Part shown: piece after piece, positions 23,492-32,643 of the stretch | Layout of the letters: every line of letters begins with the position of its first letter | Numbering within the stretch: the first letter of the stretch is position 1 | Assembly (NCBI GenBank): GCA_937907525.1 | Contig: CALCIB010000153.1 | Span: 1-32,658, forward strand | Direction of reading: 5' to 3' | Origin: an uncultured Planctomycetales bacterium | GTDB taxonomy: Bacteria; Planctomycetota; Planctomycetia; Isosphaerales; Isosphaeraceae | DNA: 32,658 nt | The notes under the pieces: model-generated | The model's input: the letters and a program-made list of their open reading frames with translations, nothing else | Told to the model about the DNA's origin: nothing | The model's database searches: none | Made by a program: the position numbers and the translations under genes

Positions 23492-25354
23492 TCATTTGGA
23501 GAACCCCACGGGTCCGTTCATGTATTTGCGCTCGACCAGGGCGGGGCGGACGAGGTGGAGGGGGTCGTCGTACATGGTGGTGGCGCGGGCGTCGACGCCG
23601 GTGCGGCCCTCGATCCGGTTCATGAAGAAGAACTCCAGGTCGTTGGGCTGGTCGACCTCGTCGCCGGGGGTGGGCGGCACCTGGCCGGGCTTCATGGCCT
23701 CGACGAGGTAGGGCGTCACCAGGATGACGAGTTCCTTCTCGACGCGGTTGCTGGTGGTGTTGCTGAAGAAGGCGCCGATGTAGGGAAGGTCGCCCAGGCC
23801 GGGGATTCGGTCGGTCTCGCCGTCGAGCGTCAGTTGCAACAGCCCGGCGATGGCCAAGGTTTCGCCCTGGCGGAGTTCGACCGTCGAGTGCGAGTTGCGG
23901 ACGTTCAAGCCGGGGACGGGCAGGCCGCCGGGGACCAGGGTCGTCCCCAGCGTCCGGTCGATCGAGCTGACCTCCGGGTCGACGGTCAACCGGATCGTCT
24001 CGCCGTCCTCGACGATCGGCAAAAACGCCAGCCGGACGCCGAACTCCTTGAACTGCACCTGGACGTTGCCCCCGCCGAGCCCGCCCCCCAGCCCGGTGTT
24101 GACCGGCACCGGGAACTGGCCGCCGGCCAGGAAGTTGGCCTGATGGCCGTTGAGCGTCACCAGGTTCGGCTCGGCCAGGATCTTGAGCAGGTTGTTCCGC
24201 CGGAGCGCCGTGACCACCGTGCTGTAGCGCGCCTGGGAGAAGGTCCCGAAGAACGTCGCGCCCTGCGCCAGCGAGAGACTTCTGGCGTCCGGGTCCCCCG
24301 CCGGCTTGAAGGTCGACCGGCCGATGGCGCCCGGAATGAGGGTGGAGCCGCCGATCTGGGAGCCGAACAGATCGGCGAACTCGGGGATCGCGGCCAGGAA
24401 GTCGGCCCCGATCTGGCGGAAGGCCGTCCGGTTGAGTTCCGCGACCCGCACCTTCAAGAGCACCTGCTGCGAGGTGGGGACGCGGATCAGGTTGATCACC
24501 TGGTCCTGGAACATGGCGATCGAGTTGACCGACATCTGTCCGGCCGTCGGTTGTTGCTGGGAGCCGCCCATGCCCATGCCCATGGAGGACATGCCCTGCA
24601 TCCCGCCCATGCCGCCGGCCGCCCGGTCGACCCGCATGCCGCCGAACCGAAGCGCGCCGGCCGCGTCGGGGATCCCGGGCGCGCCGGGGAGCCCGGCCTC
24701 CTCGTCGGCCGCGGCCTCCGTCTGGGTGTTGCTCGTCTGGCCGAGGACGCGCACGGTCTGGGCCTGCCTGACGTAGCCGGTGATCACCCCCAAAATCCGG
24801 ACGACCTCGGAGGCGTCGCGGGCCTGGCCCTCGACGACGATCTTGTCGCGCAGCGACGATAATTGCAGCTTGGCGTCGGGGAACAGCCGGCGGAGTTGGT
24901 CGTCCAGCGCGGGGAGGTCGGGGACGATCCGCAACTCGTACTCGTAGGTCTTGCCGGAGGCCGTGGTCGCGACGAAGTCGGTGACGCCCAGCCGCTTGCC
25001 CATCAGCCTGACCTGCCGCGGGCCGGCCGGGAAGAAGTCGGCGACCTGGGGATCGCCGACGGCCAGGAACGACGATCCCGGCTTCCCCTGCTGGGCCAGG
25101 TCTTCCGGAAAGGTCAAAAACCGGCCCTGGCCCACCTTGACCTCGATCGTCGCCGCGGCGAAGGCGTCCGAGAGCGTGGGAGTCGCGGCGTCCGGCGGCG
25201 GCGGCAACGGGTCGATCCGGGGCGGCGGCGGCAGCGGCACGACGGGCGCGGGGATCGGCTCCTGGGCGATCGCCGCATGCGCGGCCAGCGCCGCCGCGAT
25301 CGCGAGGAGGGCCCGCGTCGTCGCGAGCGTCCGGTGGGTTCCAGGATCGGTCAT
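23492..25354 (-). CDS. cpaC: Tad pilus secretin RcpA/CpaC
   Basis: A 620-residue outer-membrane secretin. A signal peptide (residues 1-30) is followed by a Pro-rich linker, an N-terminal pilus-secretin domain (about 70-145, ending GKTYEYELRIVPD), a BON-like domain (about 150-197, LRDKIVVEGQARDASEVVRI), a low-complexity linker with a Met/Gly-rich block (247-264, GGMGGMQGMSSMGMGMGG) and the secretin core. Core landmarks are LLKILAEPNLVTLNGHQANF, FGVRLAFLPIVEDGETIRL and IPGLGDLPYIGAFFSNTTSN followed by ELVILVTPYLVEAM. It is the first gene of the minus-strand Tad half. The ATG at 25354 begins the signal peptide; no strong Shine-Dalgarno is visible. Confidence 0.95.
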   Translation of the reverse strand: MTDPGTHRTLATTRALLAIAAALAAHAAIAQEPIPAPVVPLPPPPRIDPLPPPPDAATPTLSDAFAAATIEVKVGQGRFLTFPEDLAQQGKPGSSFLAVGDPQVADFFPAGPRQVRLMGKRLGVTDFVATTASGKTYEYELRIVPDLPALDDQLRRLFPDAKLQLSSLRDKIVVEGQARDASEVVRILGVITGYVRQAQTVRVLGQTSNTQTEAAADEEAGLPGAPGIPDAAGALRFGGMRVDRAAGGMGGMQGMSSMGMGMGGSQQQPTAGQMSVNSIAMFQDQVINLIRVPTSQQVLLKVRVAELNRTAFRQIGADFLAAIPEFADLFGSQIGGSTLIPGAIGRSTFKPAGDPDARSLSLAQGATFFGTFSQARYSTVVTALRRNNLLKILAEPNLVTLNGHQANFLAGGQFPVPVNTGLGGGLGGGNVQVQFKEFGVRLAFLPIVEDGETIRLTVDPEVSSIDRTLGTTLVPGGLPVPGLNVRNSHSTVELRQGETLAIAGLLQLTLDGETDRIPGLGDLPYIGAFFSNTTSNRVEKELVILVTPYLVEAMKPGQVPPTPGDEVDQPNDLEFFFMNRIEGRTGVDARATTMYDDPLHLVRPALVERKYMNGPVGFSK

Positions 25355-25489
25355 GAGCGACCGCCGCTAAATTTGGAGGAATCGTCAAAGTCCGAGCGTG
25401 GTTCATTTCGGCGATCCGCGGTCGCGGACTTGAGCCATAATCGTCCTCGCGACGCCTTCGTCTTCCCCGACCGGGGGAATTCCCCCTAC

Positions 25490-25518
25490 TTGTCGATTCG
25501 GCCGGGGGCCCGTAGTCT
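25490..25518 (+). promoter_or_regulatory. Possible promoter for the FG-GAP gene
   Basis: TTGTCG (25490-25495) and TAGTCT (25513-25518) are 17 bp apart, about 70 bp before the FG-GAP start codon. Match to consensus is modest. It lies in the 237-bp divergent region shared with the secretin gene; no good promoter was found on the minus side. Confidence 0.35.
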
Positions 25519-25591
25519 GTGTGGCTGGGGGGCGGGCCGAAAGGTCGGCCGGCCGGGCCCGTCCGTATCGCCGTTGGTTGGGAACCGTCTG

Positions 25592-27964
25592 ATGACCAAA
25601 CCGCATGGGATTCGCGGAATCGCGCTCGCCTGGGCCTTGCTGGGGTCGGCGCTGGGGTCGGCCGCGGCCGGGGAGGACGCCCCCAAGGCCGACGCCAAAC
25701 CCAGGCTGGCGGATTACTTCGGGTTCCTGCCCCTGGAGCTGTACAAGCTCGACTACCGGATCGGCAATCTGACGATCGCCGACGTCGACGGCGACGGCGC
25801 GGGCGACGTGATCGTCGCCAACAACGCCCGCTCGCGGATCGACCTGCTGCTCTCCTCGCCGAAGCCCGCGGCGGAGGCCGACGCCCGGCCGTTCCGCAAG
25901 GAGGTCAACGAACTGGAGTCGGACAAGCGGATGCGGTCGGCGACCGTCCCGGTCGATCGCGAGGTCGTCAGCCTGGGCGTCGGCGACTTCAACGGCGACG
26001 GCAAGCCGGACCTGGTCTTCTACGGCACTCCCGCGGAGGTCGTCATCCTCCCCAACGAGGGGGGCGGCAAGTTCGGCGCCCCCCGCCGGATCAAGAGCGG
26101 CGAGGCGCTTGAAAGCGCCAACGCCCTGGCCGTCGGCGACGTCGACCGCGACGGCCGCGACGACGTCGTGCTTCTGACCGAGGGCGAGGTGGTCCTGATC
26201 CGACAGCCCGAGCCCGGCGTCCTGACCGAGCCGGAGCGTTCGCCCCACGCGGCGACCACGCCGAGCATGATCAAGCTCCAGGACCTCGACGGCGACGGCG
26301 GCCTGGACGTCGTGATCCTCGACGGCGACTCCGAGCACCCGATCCGCGCCCGACTCTCCACTCCCGATAAGAAGCTGGGCCCCGAGGAACAGTTCGCGAT
26401 CCCCAAGGTCCGGGCCCTGGCGTTCGGCCAGATCGACGGCAAGCCCGGCGCGGAGGTGCTGACCGTCGAGGAGCAGTCGGGCCGGGGGAAGGTCTTCGCC
26501 CTGGGCGAATCGGCCCCGGACTCCGACGCCAAATGGGGCCGGCTGGCCTTCTTCGGCCTCCCCAAGGGGAACGAGCGCGGGCGCGGCCTGGCGGTGGGGG
26601 ACCTGGACGGCGACGGCAAGAAGGACGTCGTCGTCACCGACCCGGCCGTCGCCCAGTTCCGGGTCTACCGCCAGACCGACGTCGGGGGGCTCGGCGCCGC
26701 CGAGACGTTCCCCGGCCTTTTGGGGGGCGGCCAGGTCGTCCTCGCCGATCTCGACGGCGACGGCGAGGCCGAGGCGTTCGTCCTCTCCGAACAGGAGAAG
26801 CAGATCGGCCGGAGCCGGTTCGAAGGCGGGCGGCTCACCTTCCCCGCCGCCCTGCCGATCAAGGGCGAGCCGGTCGCCATGGCGCTCGCCGACGTCGGGG
26901 AGCCGGCCGGGCCGGCGATCGTCCACGCCGTCCGGACCAAGCCCGGCGCCGAGACCTTCGAGCTGCGGGCGATCCGCCCCGAGGGGGCCGACGGGTTCGC
27001 CGACGTGAAGTTCGCCGCCGCCGAGTCGGTCCCGATCTCCGGCCTCACCGGCGCCCCCTCGGCCATCCGCGCCCTGGACGTCGACCGCGACGGCCGGACG
27101 GACCTCCTGGTCTTCAGCGCCTTCGGCTCGCCGATCCTGCTGTTGGGCCAGGAGGACGGCGGCTTCAAGCCGTTGGAGGGGGGTCTGGGCCCGCTCGGCG
27201 GCGCGACCCCCGCGGGCGTCAACGTCGTCGACCTGGACGGCCCCGCCGTCTTCGTCGCCCAGAACACCTTCGCCCGCGACGTCCTGCTGGAGGACGGCCG
27301 CTGGCGGATCAAGGACCAGTTCAACGCCGCCCGAAGCGCCGCCCAGATCCAGGGCGCCGCGTCCCTCGACATTGACGGCGAGGGCCGCAAGGACGTCGTG
27401 CTTCTGGACCGCGCCTCCAAGTCGCTGCTGTTCCTGACCTCCAAGGACGGCGTCTTCCGCCAGGTCGGCGAGCTGGCCGTGGGCCCGATCAATTTCGAGG
27501 GCCTGCACATAGGCGACTTCGACGGCGACGGCCGCGACGACCTCCTGATCGCCGGCGCGGATCGCTTCGCCGTGCTCCAAACCGGCGGCCGCGGCCGCCG
27601 TCTGAAGGAGATCGCCTCCTACGAGCCCCGGATCGCCCAGAGCCGCCTCGGCGACGTCATCGCCGGCGACTTCAACGCCGACGGCGCGGCCGACGCGATC
27701 TTCACCGACGTCGCCGAGCAAGCCCTGGACGTCGCCACCTACGACGGCGCCGAGGACCTGCTCTTCGCCCTGACGTTCAAGCTCTACGAGCGGAAGTCGT
27801 ATCGCGGCGGCGGCGGCAACGCCTTCGAACCCCGCGAGATGGCCGCGGGCGACGTCGACGGCGACGGCCGGACCGACCTGGTCATGGTCCTCCACGACCG
27901 CGTCGTCGTCCTCCGCCAGGACCCCGGCCCGGAGCAGAAGCCGGCCGAGACCGCCGCCAAGTAA
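25592..27964 (+). CDS. Secreted FG-GAP/VCBS repeat protein
   Basis: A 790-residue exported protein with an N-terminal signal peptide (RGIALAWALLGSALGSAAAG). Ten or more Asp-rich repeats follow at roughly 50-70 residue spacing, each with a calcium-loop pattern such as DVDGDGAGD, DFNGDGKPD, DVDRDGRDD, DLDGDGKKD, DFDGDGRDD and DVDGDGRTD; some are degenerate (QIDGKPGAE, DLDGPA). The pattern predicts one or two beta-propellers that bind Ca2+. No catalytic motif, anchor or sorting signal is evident. The ATG at 25592 follows a weak GGGAA and begins the signal peptide; an upstream open frame only shadows the secretin gene. It lies before the large dehydrogenase fusion on the same strand. A binding or extracellular scaffold role is an inference from the fold. 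Confidence 0.9.
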   Translation: MTKPHGIRGIALAWALLGSALGSAAAGEDAPKADAKPRLADYFGFLPLELYKLDYRIGNLTIADVDGDGAGDVIVANNARSRIDLLLSSPKPAAEADARPFRKEVNELESDKRMRSATVPVDREVVSLGVGDFNGDGKPDLVFYGTPAEVVILPNEGGGKFGAPRRIKSGEALESANALAVGDVDRDGRDDVVLLTEGEVVLIRQPEPGVLTEPERSPHAATTPSMIKLQDLDGDGGLDVVILDGDSEHPIRARLSTPDKKLGPEEQFAIPKVRALAFGQIDGKPGAEVLTVEEQSGRGKVFALGESAPDSDAKWGRLAFFGLPKGNERGRGLAVGDLDGDGKKDVVVTDPAVAQFRVYRQTDVGGLGAAETFPGLLGGGQVVLADLDGDGEAEAFVLSEQEKQIGRSRFEGGRLTFPAALPIKGEPVAMALADVGEPAGPAIVHAVRTKPGAETFELRAIRPEGADGFADVKFAAAESVPISGLTGAPSAIRALDVDRDGRTDLLVFSAFGSPILLLGQEDGGFKPLEGGLGPLGGATPAGVNVVDLDGPAVFVAQNTFARDVLLEDGRWRIKDQFNAARSAAQIQGAASLDIDGEGRKDVVLLDRASKSLLFLTSKDGVFRQVGELAVGPINFEGLHIGDFDGDGRDDLLIAGADRFAVLQTGGRGRRLKEIASYEPRIAQSRLGDVIAGDFNADGAADAIFTDVAEQALDVATYDGAEDLLFALTFKLYERKSYRGGGGNAFEPREMAAGDVDGDGRTDLVMVLHDRVVVLRQDPGPEQKPAETAAK

Positions 27965-28015
27965 GCGTTCCCGCGCCCCGCGGACATGGACCAAAACGAA
28001 CTGGTAAAGATCAAC

Positions 28016-28045
28016 ATCCCTTCTCCCCTTGTGGGAGAAGGGATT
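28016..28045. repeat. Solo hairpin arm of the palindromic element
   Basis: ATCCCTTCTCCCCTTGTGGG continuing as an exact inverted half, with no second arm or middle. It looks like the minimal unit or a deletion product of the element family. It lies in the 144-bp gap between the FG-GAP and dehydrogenase genes. Confidence 0.85.
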
Positions 28046-28108
28046 GAGCATGCCTGAGCATGACGGTTTTCGACGGAAAGACCCTTCGCCCTCGCGGGAC
28101 CGACGACC

Positions 28109-31100
28109 ATGACGCGACTCGCCCTGTTGCTTTCGGTCCTGACCGCCGCCGGGGCCGATCCGGCCCCATCGACGCCGATCCGAGTCCTCTTCCTGGGCGA
28201 CCGGGGCCACCACGCGCCGGCCGACCGCGCCGCCCAGATCGCGCCGGTGCTCGCGCTTCGAGGGATCGACGCGACCTACACCGAGGACGTCGCCCGGGCG
28301 CTCGACCCCGAGACGCTCAAGGACTACGACGTCCTGCTCCTCTACGCCAACGTCGAGGCGATCGCCCCGGAACAGGCCAGGGCGCTGATCGACTACGTCG
28401 AGGGGGGCGGCGGGTTCGCGCCGATCCACTGCGCGTCGTACTGCTTCCTCAACTCGCCGGAGTGCGCGGCCTTGATCGGCGGGCGGTTCAAGAGCCACGG
28501 GACCGGCGTCTTCGAGACGACCGTCGTCGCGCCCGAACACCCGATCATGAAGGGGCTCGCCCCGTTCACGACCTGGGACGAGACCTACGTCCACGAGATG
28601 CACAACGACCAGGGCCGAACCGTCCTCCAGGTCCGCGATGGCGAGCCCCACACCTGGGTTCGCGAGCAAGGCAAGGGCCGCGTCTTCTACACCGCCTACG
28701 GCCACGACTCGCGCACCTGGGAGCAACCGGGGTTCCAGGCTCTCCTGGAGCGCGGGCTCCGCTGGGCGGCCGGCCGGCCCGTGTTCGACTCGCGGCCGAC
28801 CGTCGCGCCGGGACTGAAGCCGCCCGCCACGGTCGACGCCGGCGCCGACATCCCCAACTACCTGCCGTCCAAGAACTGGGGCGCCCAGGGCGAGCCCTAC
28901 CGGACGATGCCCGAGCCGCTGGGCCCCGATGAGTCGCTCAAGCATATGATCGTCCCCAGGGGGTTCGCGGCGTCCCTGTTCGCGGCCGAGCCCCAGATCG
29001 CCAAGCCCATCTGCATGGCCTGGGACCATCGGGGCCGGCTCTGGATCGCCGAGAGCCTCGACTACCCCAACCTCAAGCGCGCCCGCGGGGCCGAGGGCCG
29101 CGATCGCATCAAAATATTGGAGGATACCGACGGCGACGGCGCGGCCGACAAGTTCACCGTCTTCGCCGAGGGCCTGAACATTCCGACCGGCATCTTGCCT
29201 TGCGACGGCGGGCTGATCGTGCTTCAAGCGCCCGACACGCTCTTCCTCAAGGACGCCGACGGTGACGACAAGGCCGACGTCCGCGAGGCGCTGTTCACCG
29301 GCTGGGGCGCCGGCGACACCCACGCCGGGCCCAGCAATCTGAGGTACGGGCTCGACGGCTGGATCTACGGCATCGTCGGCTACTCGGCCTTCGATGGGAC
29401 GGTCGGCGGCGAGAAGCTGGCGTTCTCCCAGGGCTTCTTCCGCTTCAAGCCCGACGGCTCCAGGCTGGAGTTCCTTCGAAGCACCAGCAACAATTCCTGG
29501 GGCGTGGGGATCGGCGAGGAGGGCCTGATCTTCGGCTCCACCGCCAACGGCTGCCCCAGCGTCTTTCTGGGCGTCCCCAACCGCTACTACGAGTCCGTCC
29601 GCGGCTGGTCGCCCGGCGTCCTGCCGATGATCTCGGCCACCGACCGCTTCTATCCCGAGACCGACAAGGTCCGGCAGGTCGACGTTCACGGCGGCTTCAC
29701 CGCCGCCGCCGGCCACGCGCTGTACACGGCCCGCGCCTACCCCAAGCCCTACTGGAACCAGACGGCGTTCGTCGCCGATCCCACCGGCCATCTGGCCGCG
29801 ACGTTCACCCTCCAACCCAGGGGGAGCGACTTCGCCTCCTACTACGGCTGGAACCTCGTCGCCAGCGACGACGAATGGACCGCGCCCATCGCCGCGGAGG
29901 TCGGCCCCGACGGCTTCGTCTGGACGATCGATTGGTACAACTACATCGTCCAGCACAACCCCACGCCCCAGGGCTTCAAGACCGGCAAGGGGAACGCCTA
30001 CGAGACCCCCCTGCGCGACCAGACCCACGGCCGGATCCATCGGATCGTCTGGAACGACGCCCCCAAGCCCGACTGGAGGCCGCTCGACCCGAACGACGCC
30101 GACGGCCTCGTCGCCGCGCTTTCCAACGACAACCAACTCTGGCGGCTGCACGCCCAACGGCTCCTGATCGAGCGCGGAAAGACCGACGTCGCGCCCAAGC
30201 TCCTGGCGCTCGCGGCCGATCCCAAGGTCGACGCGATCGGTCTGAACCCCGGCGCGATCCACGCCCTCTGGACGCTCCACGGCCTGGGGGCGCTCGACGC
30301 CGATCCCGCCGCCCGCGCGGCGGCCGTCTCCGCGCTCAAGCACCCCTCGGCCGGCGTCCGGCGCAACGCCTTGCAGGCGCTTCCCCATGACGCCGAAACG
30401 GCGGGGGCCGTCCTGGCCGCCGGCTCGCTGGCCGATCCCGACGCCCAGGTCCGCCTGGCGGCGCTCCTGGCCCTGGCCGACGTCCCCGAGAATCCCGAGG
30501 TCGGTCGCGCGCTGGCCGAGGCGCTGATCGCCGGGCTTGGCGAGGGCGACCGCTGGATCCCCGACGCCGCGACGAGCGCCGCGGCGGCTCACGTCGAGCC
30601 GTTCCTCAAGGCGCTGGCCGCCGCCGCCGCGAAGGCGGCCGGCGAGCCGTCGCGGGAGTTGCTGACGCTGACGGCGAGGGTCGCCGAGCACCACGCGCGG
30701 GGAGGGCCGGCGGCGACCGTCGCCGACGTGCTGGCCGAGTTCGCGGAGTCCGCGGCCTCCCCCTTCGGCCGGGCGGTCGCCGAGCGGGTCGTCGGCGGCG
30801 AGGCCGCGGGCTGGCCGGCCGACGTCCGGCCGACGCTCGACGGGCCCGCCGAGAAGGCCCTCGCGGCGCTCCTGGAGCGGCTGCCGGCGGAAGGCCGCGG
30901 CCGGCTGGTCTTCCTCGGCTCGCGTTGGGGGAGCGAGGCCATGAGGGAGGCGTCGGAGGCCGTCGCCAGGACGCTGTTGACGAAGGTCGCCGACGACGCC
31001 GCGAGCGACGCCGACCGGATCGCCGCGGCCGTCGAGGTCGTTGGCCTGCGCCCGGAGGACGACACGGTCGCCGAGGGTCTGATGGAGCATCTCTCCCCCC

Positions 31101-32431
31101 GGATCTCGCCCGCCCTGGCCATCGGGCTGGTCGAGGCGCTGGCCAGGGGAAAGGCTCCCAGGGCCGGGGCGGCGATCCTGTCCGGGTTCCCCCGCATGAC
31201 CCCCGCCGCCCGGATCGCGGCGGTTCGCGCGCTTTTGGGCCGGGCCGACTGGACGGCCGCCCTGCTCGACGCCGTCGACCGCGGCGACGCCAGCCTCGAC
31301 GACCTGTCGCTCGACCAGAAGCAGGCGCTGGCCGCCCACCCCGACAAGAGGCTGGCCGAGCGCGCCCGAACCCTGATCGCCCGCGGCGGGGCTCTGCCGG
31401 ACCCCGACCGCCAGGCGGTCGTCGACCGGCTTTCCCGGACGGTCCTGCAAGGGGGGGACGTCGCGCGGGGCGAGGCGCTGTACGCCCAGCAGTGCGCCAA
31501 GTGCCACAAGCACGGCGGCGAGGGGGGGGACGTCGGCCCGGACCTGAGCGGCATGGCCTCGCATCCCAGGTCCGAGCTTCTGGTCGCGATCGTCGACCCC
31601 AGTCGGAGCGTGGAGGGGAACTTCGTCCAGTACTCCGTCGCCACCGTCGACGGCCGGGTCGTCAACGGCCTGCTGGCGTCGGAGTCGAGGACGACCGTCG
31701 AGATCCTCGACGCCGACGCCAGGACCCACGCCGTCCTCCGCGAGGACGTCGAGGAGATGATCGCCTCCAGGAAGTCGCTGATGCCCGAGGGCTTCGAGCA
31801 GCAGCTTGGCGAGGACGGCCTGCGCGACGTCCTGGCGTTCCTGACCGCGCGGGGCAAGTACCTCCCCCTGGACCTGCGCAAGGCGGCGGACGTCGTGACC
31901 ACCAGGGGGATGTTCCACGCCTCCGAGTCGCCCGTCGAGCGGCTGATCTTCCCCGACTGGGGCCCCAAGGAGTTCCAGGGGGTGCCGTACCAACTCATCG
32001 ACCCGCATGGCGACCGCGTCCCCAACGCGATCATGCTTTACGGCCCCATCGGCGCGGTCGCCCCGAAGATGCCGAGGGCCGTGGAGGTCCCCTGCAACGC
32101 GCCCGCCAAGGCGATCCACCTCCTGGGAGGCGTCGGCGGCTGGGCCTACAACGGCGGCGAGCCGAGCAAGGCGGTCTCGATGATCGTCCGGCTCCACTAC
32201 GCCGACGGCCAAGCGGAGGACCATCCGCTTCTGGACGGCGTCCACATGGCCGACTACGTCCGGCCCATCGACGTCCCCGGCTCGGATCGGGCGTTCGTCC
32301 TGAACGGCCGGCAACTCCGACACGTCCGCGTCGAACCCCGGCGGTACGAGCCGATCGACCGCGTCGAGTTCGTCAAGGGCGACGACCAGACCGCCCCGGT
32401 CGTCATGGCCGTGACCGTGGAGACCGAGTGA
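28109..32431 (+). CDS. ThuA - PVC-type dehydrogenase - HEAT - heme-binding fusion protein
   Basis: A 1440-residue exported multidomain protein typical of planctomycetes. A signal peptide (residues 1-16) is followed by a ThuA-like domain (about 24-226, with GGGGFAPIHCASYCF and GRVFYTAYGHDSRTW). Next is a putative PQQ-type, beta-propeller dehydrogenase domain (about 270-690, PVC-type, with CMAWDHRGRLWIAESLDYPN and DTDGDGAADKFTVFAEGLN). HEAT-like helical repeats run from about 670 to 1100 (LADPDAQVRLAALLALADVP). A heme c domain has CAKCH (C1129, C1132, H1133) and GPDLSGMASHPR. A C-terminal beta-rich domain (about 1268-1440) has GVPYQLIDPHGDRVPN and LLGGVGGWAYNGG. It is expected in the periplasm or on the membrane, oxidising a sugar-like substrate with electrons passing to heme c; this is inferred from the domains. 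The start has only a weak ribosome site. Confidence 0.93.
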   Translation: MTRLALLLSVLTAAGADPAPSTPIRVLFLGDRGHHAPADRAAQIAPVLALRGIDATYTEDVARALDPETLKDYDVLLLYANVEAIAPEQARALIDYVEGGGGFAPIHCASYCFLNSPECAALIGGRFKSHGTGVFETTVVAPEHPIMKGLAPFTTWDETYVHEMHNDQGRTVLQVRDGEPHTWVREQGKGRVFYTAYGHDSRTWEQPGFQALLERGLRWAAGRPVFDSRPTVAPGLKPPATVDAGADIPNYLPSKNWGAQGEPYRTMPEPLGPDESLKHMIVPRGFAASLFAAEPQIAKPICMAWDHRGRLWIAESLDYPNLKRARGAEGRDRIKILEDTDGDGAADKFTVFAEGLNIPTGILPCDGGLIVLQAPDTLFLKDADGDDKADVREALFTGWGAGDTHAGPSNLRYGLDGWIYGIVGYSAFDGTVGGEKLAFSQGFFRFKPDGSRLEFLRSTSNNSWGVGIGEEGLIFGSTANGCPSVFLGVPNRYYESVRGWSPGVLPMISATDRFYPETDKVRQVDVHGGFTAAAGHALYTARAYPKPYWNQTAFVADPTGHLAATFTLQPRGSDFASYYGWNLVASDDEWTAPIAAEVGPDGFVWTIDWYNYIVQHNPTPQGFKTGKGNAYETPLRDQTHGRIHRIVWNDAPKPDWRPLDPNDADGLVAALSNDNQLWRLHAQRLLIERGKTDVAPKLLALAADPKVDAIGLNPGAIHALWTLHGLGALDADPAARAAAVSALKHPSAGVRRNALQALPHDAETAGAVLAAGSLADPDAQVRLAALLALADVPENPEVGRALAEALIAGLGEGDRWIPDAATSAAAAHVEPFLKALAAAAAKAAGEPSRELLTLTARVAEHHARGGPAATVADVLAEFAESAASPFGRAVAERVVGGEAAGWPADVRPTLDGPAEKALAALLERLPAEGRGRLVFLGSRWGSEAMREASEAVARTLLTKVADDAASDADRIAAAVEVVGLRPEDDTVAEGLMEHLSPRISPALAIGLVEALARGKAPRAGAAILSGFPRMTPAARIAAVRALLGRADWTAALLDAVDRGDASLDDLSLDQKQALAAHPDKRLAERARTLIARGGALPDPDRQAVVDRLSRTVLQGGDVARGEALYAQQCAKCHKHGGEGGDVGPDLSGMASHPRSELLVAIVDPSRSVEGNFVQYSVATVDGRVVNGLLASESRTTVEILDADARTHAVLREDVEEMIASRKSLMPEGFEQQLGEDGLRDVLAFLTARGKYLPLDLRKAADVVTTRGMFHASESPVERLIFPDWGPKEFQGVPYQLIDPHGDRVPNAIMLYGPIGAVAPKMPRAVEVPCNAPAKAIHLLGGVGGWAYNGGEPSKAVSMIVRLHYADGQAEDHPLLDGVHMADYVRPIDVPGSDRAFVLNGRQLRHVRVEPRRYEPIDRVEFVKGDDQTAPVVMAVTVETE

Positions 32432-32603
32432 CCCCGCCGCGACCGCACCGGAATGGGTTCGCTCGTCGTCGGGGCGGCCGTTTTTGACGTGTTGCAAAGT
32501 CTTTGGGAATCAATAGTTAAATGATCCTGAAGACCGGGTTCGTTCGTCGCTTTCGAACGTGTCGCCGTGGCTATTTGATCTGGAACCCGAGCGAGATAAT
32601 CGA

Positions 32604-32643
32604 CGTCCCCTCTCCCGCCGGGCTGACGACCCGACACTTTTTC
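32604..32643 (-). repeat. 40-bp dispersed repeat, copy B (inverted)
   Basis: Inverted copy of 23411-23450 with 2 mismatches over 40 bp. It is the only feature I recognise in the 227-bp tail of the window after the dehydrogenase gene. Confidence 0.7.

Noticed and set aside
25403..32497. A 2364-codon open frame on the minus strand
   Set aside because: It lies antisense to two well-supported genes and is rich in Val, Gly, Asp, Arg and Gln without domains; such frames arise in very GC-rich DNA.
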